NCBI RefSeq assembly: GCF_033118175.1
Contig: NC_083714.1
Coordinates: 9,300,001 to 9,364,000, forward strand
Reading direction: 5' to 3'
Origin: Dama dama
Lineage: Eukaryota; Chordata; Mammalia; Artiodactyla; Cervidae
Length of the DNA stretch: 64,000 nucleotides
The notes under the pieces are model-generated. The model was not told the origin of the DNA. It ran no database searches and saw only the letters and a list, made by a program, of their open reading frames with translations. Positions 58,824 to 64,000 of this stretch are shown here, piece by piece. The position numbers and the translations under genes are program-made. Numbering within the stretch: the stretch's first letter is position 1; each line of letters starts with the position of its first letter.

Positions 58824-61004
58824 GCGCAAGAGAGAGGAGGGTCCGCTCCGAGCTCTGAGAGGTGCACAGGTGCGGTCGACCCCACAGCAAAGGTCAAACG
58901 GAAGTCCCTCTGCTGGGGCGGCATCCCGGAAGAAGCACTGGTCTTCGTGGAGTGGTGGCCTGGGGCCTGCGCACCTCAGCGGTCTCGGGCTTAGCTTCTC
59001 AGAACTAAGGGAGAAGCCTCACCTGGGAACAGGGAGGAATGGAACTTGACGCCTGCCTTCTGCCTCACTAGAGAGCCCTGTGCCCACCTCTGCCGTACTG
59101 CAATGGTTGTCAGTGCCTGGGGGCAGTCAACGTTCGTTTGCTTCCTTTTGGGATGCTTGTCTTTAACACGGACAAATACACCACCTTCTGGGGTCGTACT
59201 GTTTACCTGGCCCACAGAACCTTTTTACTTAAAGACATCCCGGTGCTCCCAATCCTGGAATTCTGGTATTGATGTTGAATACACCTTATTAGCATATTAA
59301 AATGGCTGTACCCAAAGACACCGTCCCTTCCTTGTTGGAATGCCCGTGCCACATCTGTGTGGAAATCCTCATTGAGCCTGTGACACTGCCTTGCAACCAC
59401 ACGCTCTGTAAAGCATGCTTCAAATCGACTGTGGAGAAGGCAAATTTGTGCTGTCCTTTCTGTCGCCACCGGGTCTCTTCGTGGACTGGGTAGCACACCC
59501 GAAGAAATTATCAATATGGAACTGTGGGAGATAATTCAAAAACACTATCCAGAGGAATGCCGGCTTAGAGTCTCTGAGCAACAATCAGAGGAAGTCGTTG
59601 ATGACGCTCAGCCAGTTCATCTATTAAGTCAACCTGGGGAATTAAGAAGAGAATATGAAGAGGAGAGAAGCAAGGTGGAGGCAGAGCGACAAGCCATTCA
59701 GGAGGAAGCAAACAAAGCCAGTGAAGAATACAAACGGAGACTACTGGCAGAGGAGGAAGAGAGGAAAAGAGACAGGCAGAAAAAAGGCACAGAGAGATGG
59801 AAGAACAACTGAAAAGTGATGAAGCGCTGGCAAGAAGGCTAAGCCTTATTATTAGCAATGTCTGTGAGGAAAGTGTCTCGGCTTTCTGCTCGGATTCCAA
59901 AAACTCTAATCCCGTCACAACCGAGTCACAAAGGAAAAGGAAGAGCAAACAAAAAAGCACTGGCGATATTCAAAAGAATTTGTCACCGAATTCTCAACTT
60001 GAGTCAGCGTCACAGTCTGAAGTTGTAGAAGAAGACAGGGAAACTTCCAGGTCCAAGGAAACTGACAGCAGTGATCGGGAGAAACCTACATGGCAAGACA
60101 CAGAAATTGAGGAAGATATGCCAGCACATTCTCCTCAAATATGCCTTGAAGTTCAAAAGCGAGATGCAGAAGCTTCAGTGGAGTCACCTAGACCTCAGTT
60201 ATGTGCCAGTGGTGGAGAATGGTACCTTGAAGGAAAAGTGAAAACCAAACAAAGCAGTCATGAAAGAGAGTCATGTGTCATCAGTCATGAAGAACCTAAA
60301 GCTGGAGTTTCCTCTTCTGGAGAAGCTGCAGTTAAGCCTTATGGTGAAACAGAGAGTGGATGTACAGTGTCAGATGTGACACAGACACTGAAAAATAACA
60401 CAGTTGTGACAGAAAATGGGGAGTCTCACCTACTGACCAATAAAGATATCTCCAGAGCAAAAAACAGGAATCTGTCTGAAGCAGTCAGCAATCCATGCTG
60501 TTCTACAAAAAGAAGAAAAATGTTCCTCAAAGCTTCCTCAGACCAAGAGTAAACAAGTCCACTTCACCCCAAAACTGATAGATTTGGAACGTCTGTTTTT
60601 TGAGAGACATTAAACAAGATGAACAGGATAGGTTATTAGCATTGCAGCTTCAGAAAGAGGTGAATCAGGAACAAATGAGGCCAACTTGGCTAAAAGGATC
60701 CCCAGATGAATATCAGTTACGGGCTACGTCTTCACCTCCAGGCAAATTACTAAATGGACAGAGGGAGAATGCCAAAGAGAGAAGCTTCAAAAGACAAACT
60801 GATCTAGAGCATCCAGTACCTCACAGAGCCCCAAAAAGTGAAAATTGGCAACCTTCTTTTAAGTTCCAGTTGTAACATTGTTCAGTTAATGCAAGAAATT
60901 ACCAAGTTCTACTATAGATAGTTGTACATAAAATGACTCATTCCCTACAGCCTGGCAAGTCAAAGAAAAGTATTTTTCAGATGTTTTACAGATACACAAA
61001 GTAA
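58824..61004 (+). pseudogene. RNF168: RNF168 processed retrocopy (intronless, frame-broken)
   Basis: RNF168 is the nuclear RING E3 ligase that ubiquitinates H2A-type histones at DNA breaks. A 478-bp GC-rich part resembling a 5' UTR precedes the ATG at 59302. The first frame (59302-59493, 63 codons) keeps the whole C3HC4 RING (CHIC, PCNHTLCKACF, CPFC). It then hits a TAG where Tyr is expected. A small deletion near 59505 shifts the frame (59516-59812), and a second shift near 59790 leads to a 251-codon frame (59797-60552). After another stop, the C-terminal part (60600-60875) keeps the MIU2-like helix (DRLLALQLQKEV) and the following LRM2-like SPDEYQLRATSSPP. The last residues are readable to TAA at 61002-61004. 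No introns are present although the parent gene is split, so this is a retrocopy, about as long as the parent coding region. Confidence 0.92.
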
Positions 61005-62560
61005 TGCTTGGGTAAGAAGAGTGTTTACAACCTAGTGAAGCTGGATTGTGAAGCTCTAGCATAGATTCTTTATAAATTTTTCATTAGTGCTGCTCTGTGG
61101 GCACACTCATTGTCCCTAATTAAAGGCCTGTGTGATTACAGGGGCAGAGTATACAGATGTGTTTCTGCCAAACCCAGTCGTAAGCAAGAGTTCCACTCCT
61201 TTCATTTTTTAACAACTGTGATGGACTAAGTTTAAGTTGACGGTCCTTATGGATGTAAAAATGCCTTGGCCAACTCCCAAGAAATCTTAATGTCCATGCA
61301 TTTCCCTCCAAGATGCATATTTTAGGGACTTTGAGCACTTCTTTGTCCTGACTAATAATCAGAGCAACATTATAATATACCAAGTAACTAAGGAAGCCAG
61401 GCAGAGTTTAAAATCTGTTTTCTTGCAACTTTCTCATTACACTAGCTGAGCACTTGAAATGTATCTTCCACAATACTAATTTCCATGTCTAGTTTAATTG
61501 CTTTCAGTATTACAGCATTTTCTTTGACTTCAAATGGGTTAAATCATGAAGTCAGAAAAATCAGACTTTTCTGGAAAATGATGACTTAGCTGAGAGAAAG
61601 GAGAGTTGGTGCAAAAGGAGTTAATCTTGGCTTGAGACTGAGTGGGTTAGATTGAGAATTTGGAAGTACTGGAGCTGAGTGGATGATAGACAACTGGGTC
61701 TAGGATGGAGTAGCAGGTGGAGTTTGGCAATGTATTCTTTCTTGTCCTTTCTTTGCTAAATGACACAGAAAGCATGTGCGTTTTACTGCTTTTCACACCA
61801 TACTATGTAATCTGCTATTCCAAAACACAAAATGGGAATTTACTGTAGCAGAGTTATGTTGTAATATCCTGTGATGTAGAATCTGACTAAACATGTTGTT
61901 TCCTTATGTTGTCATTTGTATTGATACTGACTCATTTGTGTTTATGCACAAAAACGGAAAGGATGATACTGGGATTTTGCCCTGTCTTATCCCTGAAAGT
62001 TAAATCAGAGAGCAGCAATTTCACTTGTGAAGTGTAACTTCGAGACTGTTAAACTTTTATTTCATTAATATGAAAAACTTGGAGTGAAAAAAACAACAGT
62101 TTTAACAGCATTTCTGCTGATGTCTAGTTTGCCATCCTTTTAAGGTAATAATACAATAAAATGTCCTAGAGCTAATAATTCTAGCTTAAGTTTGTCAATG
62201 ATTTTATACATTATTATGTTTTTTGCCTGAAAATTACATAACTGAAATTCTGTAATCTTTGCATACTTGATGACATGTACTTCAATGTTAATTGGGTGAT
62301 AATGGGTAGAATTCTGAAGCTAATTTAAACTTTAATTTCCGCTTTCATAAATGATTGTCCTCTGAGTGATGATTGTGTTGAAATGAAGTGTAGTTAGAAA
62401 CTAACCAAATTTGTCTAAAACAGACTAAAATCTCTCTTTTCATCAAACCAATGTTTTTTAAGACCTGTTTTGCTTTACGTTTTAAGGACTCCTTGAATTA
62501 AAGTTTTGTAATTACATCTTCCTGGAGTAGTCCATGACCAAAAAGGATATAAAACAGTGT
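61005..62560 (+). other. Probable 3' UTR of the RNF168 retrocopy
   Basis: AT-rich sequence without other repeats follows the retrocopy's final stop. Possible poly(A) signals are near 62154 (aataaaa) and 62499 (attaaag). I see no clear poly(A) tail or target duplication, so the end is uncertain. Confidence 0.5.
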
Positions 62561-63822
62561 AATGTATTTAGGATTTGCATATATAGCCACTTATTTGTCT
62601 GTGTAAAGTTTTCCTAACATCTTTTTTAAGGTAAATTTTAATTTTTCAGTTACTCTTTCTGGTACTCCTACCATGAATGCATTTTTGTGATAAACTAGTA
62701 AATGTTTTGTGTCAGTCATTAGTATATACTTCCGACACTGGTCTACAGGGCAGAGAAGGACCAGGTCCACTGACAGTAGGGAAGTTCCCAGAGCCTCCTT
62801 TAAAGTAGGAAGCAGGCATAAAGCAGAAGGATTCATGACTAAGGGGTCCCCCACACCTCTTAGAAACCATACACCCTCTTTAGTTTCTCTCTGACCCCAG
62901 GTCCCATGGACTCCATCTGCCAGTGAGGTCCTGTCTGCCTCCTGGGGTCACATTCCTAACCAGAACACTCTGTCCACCCATTAGCTCTCCCCACACTCTG
63001 GTTTGTTCCATCTCTGCATCGTCCCTGAGATCACTCAGGCTTTTCTCCTCCTTCGTTGCCTCAACTCCTTTCATCAACTCAGTGAGGTGTATCACAACAC
63101 TGTGCTTTCCTTCACACCTATTATGATTTATCCCTTATAATGTTTCTTTGAAGAGTTCAATGATTTACACTTAGAAGTTATATAGCTAAGAGACAACCAA
63201 GTGTGATACAAAGATTGATCTGAAATCTTCACAGTGAAGACAATACAAAAATCTCTTATTTCAAGGAAGTAAGGAAAATGGACAGAAAGAACACAAGGCT
63301 TCTTTGGCTTCAGAATCTCAATAGAAAATACCCTCAACAGTTAGTGAAATTGTAGGTGTTAACATATCATGGAAAACAGATCTTGTGCCAATATTAAACT
63401 TAACACCCAGGCTTTTGTATAGATGGCATTTATTATAAATGGTAAAATATATATAATGTCTCAACTATAAAACGTTCATGATAAAGTGTCTCTAACATGA
63501 GCTGCTTTAATATTTCAAGGTGAAAAAGTTTCAGAACATCACAGTGGAAGCAATCCAACACTGACAAACTCTAGTGATCAAAGACATTCTCTTTTAGTTT
63601 ATGTAAAACAATTCATAATTACAGAGAGAGTGTCCCAGTTGTGAATAGTAGGAGACAAGTCACTTTTCCAGACCAAAAGGCCCTCAAGACTTGGGATGAA
63701 ATGAGCTCTGATCCAATCCAGCCAAGTGGAGCTGGTTCCTTTAAAACAGTGGTTACATGTTCTTCAGCTTGAGCCCTCAAAGACAAAGGAAATTAGAAAA
63801 TCTTCCCTTCTCTTTAAACCTA
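62561..63822. other. Unassigned sequence, no gene seen
   Basis: A minus-strand frame of 87 codons (62854-62591) is open but resembles nothing I recognise. The C/T-rich part at 62880-63130 may be an old L2- or MIR-like repeat. No gene is called. Confidence 0.4.
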
Positions 63823-64000
63823 CCTTGGGCTCTCCAGGTGGCACAATGGTAAACAATCTACCTTCAAATGCAGGATACACAAGAGACACAGGTTCGATTC
63901 CTGGGTTGGGAAGATCGCCTGGAGCAGGAAATGGCAACCCACTCCAGTACTCTTGCCTGGAAAATTCCATGGACAGAGGAGTCTGGCAGGCTACAGTTTA
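63823..64000 (+). mobile_element. Bov-tA SINE running off the window end
   Basis: The SINE head 'gctctccaggtggcacaatg' and the 'ctcttgcctggaaaattcca' segment are present. The 3' end lies outside the window. Confidence 0.85.

Noticed and set aside
62591..62854. Minus-strand 87-codon open frame
   Set aside because: No recognisable domain, no promoter or context, and it lies in unassigned AT-rich sequence after a retrocopy. Chance is sufficient.

Overview
The window reads as ruminant (bovid) nuclear DNA. It carries BovB LINEs in both orientations, Bov-tA tRNA-derived SINEs, CHR-type SINEs, ruminant L1 copies and class I endogenous retroviruses (ERVs). I see no intact protein-coding host gene. 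The only host-gene sequence is two pseudogenes: a fragment of a ZCCHC12/ZCCHC18-like (PNMA family) gene at 9.1-9.5 kb and a nearly full-length, intronless RNF168 retrocopy at 58.8-61.0 kb.

Layout. 0-5 kb: AT-rich sequence with a hAT transposon remnant, an old antisense L1 interrupted by a SINE, two younger L1 3' ends and an antisense BovB. 5.0-9.1 kb: a 5'-truncated class I ERV on the + strand ending in a 3' LTR, which cuts off the ZCCHC12-like pseudogene. 10.63-43.53 kb: a GC-rich tandem array of about 27 units of about 710 bp, all in one orientation. It is split by a 5.1 kb L1 (27.04-32.16 kb, itself carrying a SINE and a second L1) and by a full-length but broken minus-strand ERV (34.50-43.02 kb) of the same family as the first. 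43.5-44.6 kb: an LTR-like piece, an L1 fragment and two CHR SINEs. 44.6-46.2 kb: a second tandem family of about 280 bp, four units direct and about one and a half inverted; in one orientation its units show a CCAAT box, an octamer and sometimes a TATA-like box. 46.2-48.8 kb: mostly unassigned sequence. 49.1-55.8 kb: a knot of BovB fragments with nesting, inversion, a solo LTR and a perfect 52-bp palindrome. 55.8-58.6 kb: SINE, MIR, L1 3' end and a CA microsatellite. 58.6-64 kb: SINE, RNF168 retrocopy with its UTRs, unassigned sequence, and a SINE running off the end.

The most interesting structure is the 710-bp array. Its units fall into subtypes arranged almost as a mirror: A1, A2, A3, B1, ten B2 units, B1, A3, A1. 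The two outermost ends resemble each other and the centre is the most uniform. This is what outward displacement of older units by repeated central expansion (the layered-expansion pattern described for centromeric satellites) would produce. The second is the 280-bp family, whose units carry promoter-like elements in an order resembling histone H2B promoters, although no histone reading frame is present.

Limits: subtype calls, percent identities and repeat-family names come from reading by eye. No database search, alignment program or expression data was used.
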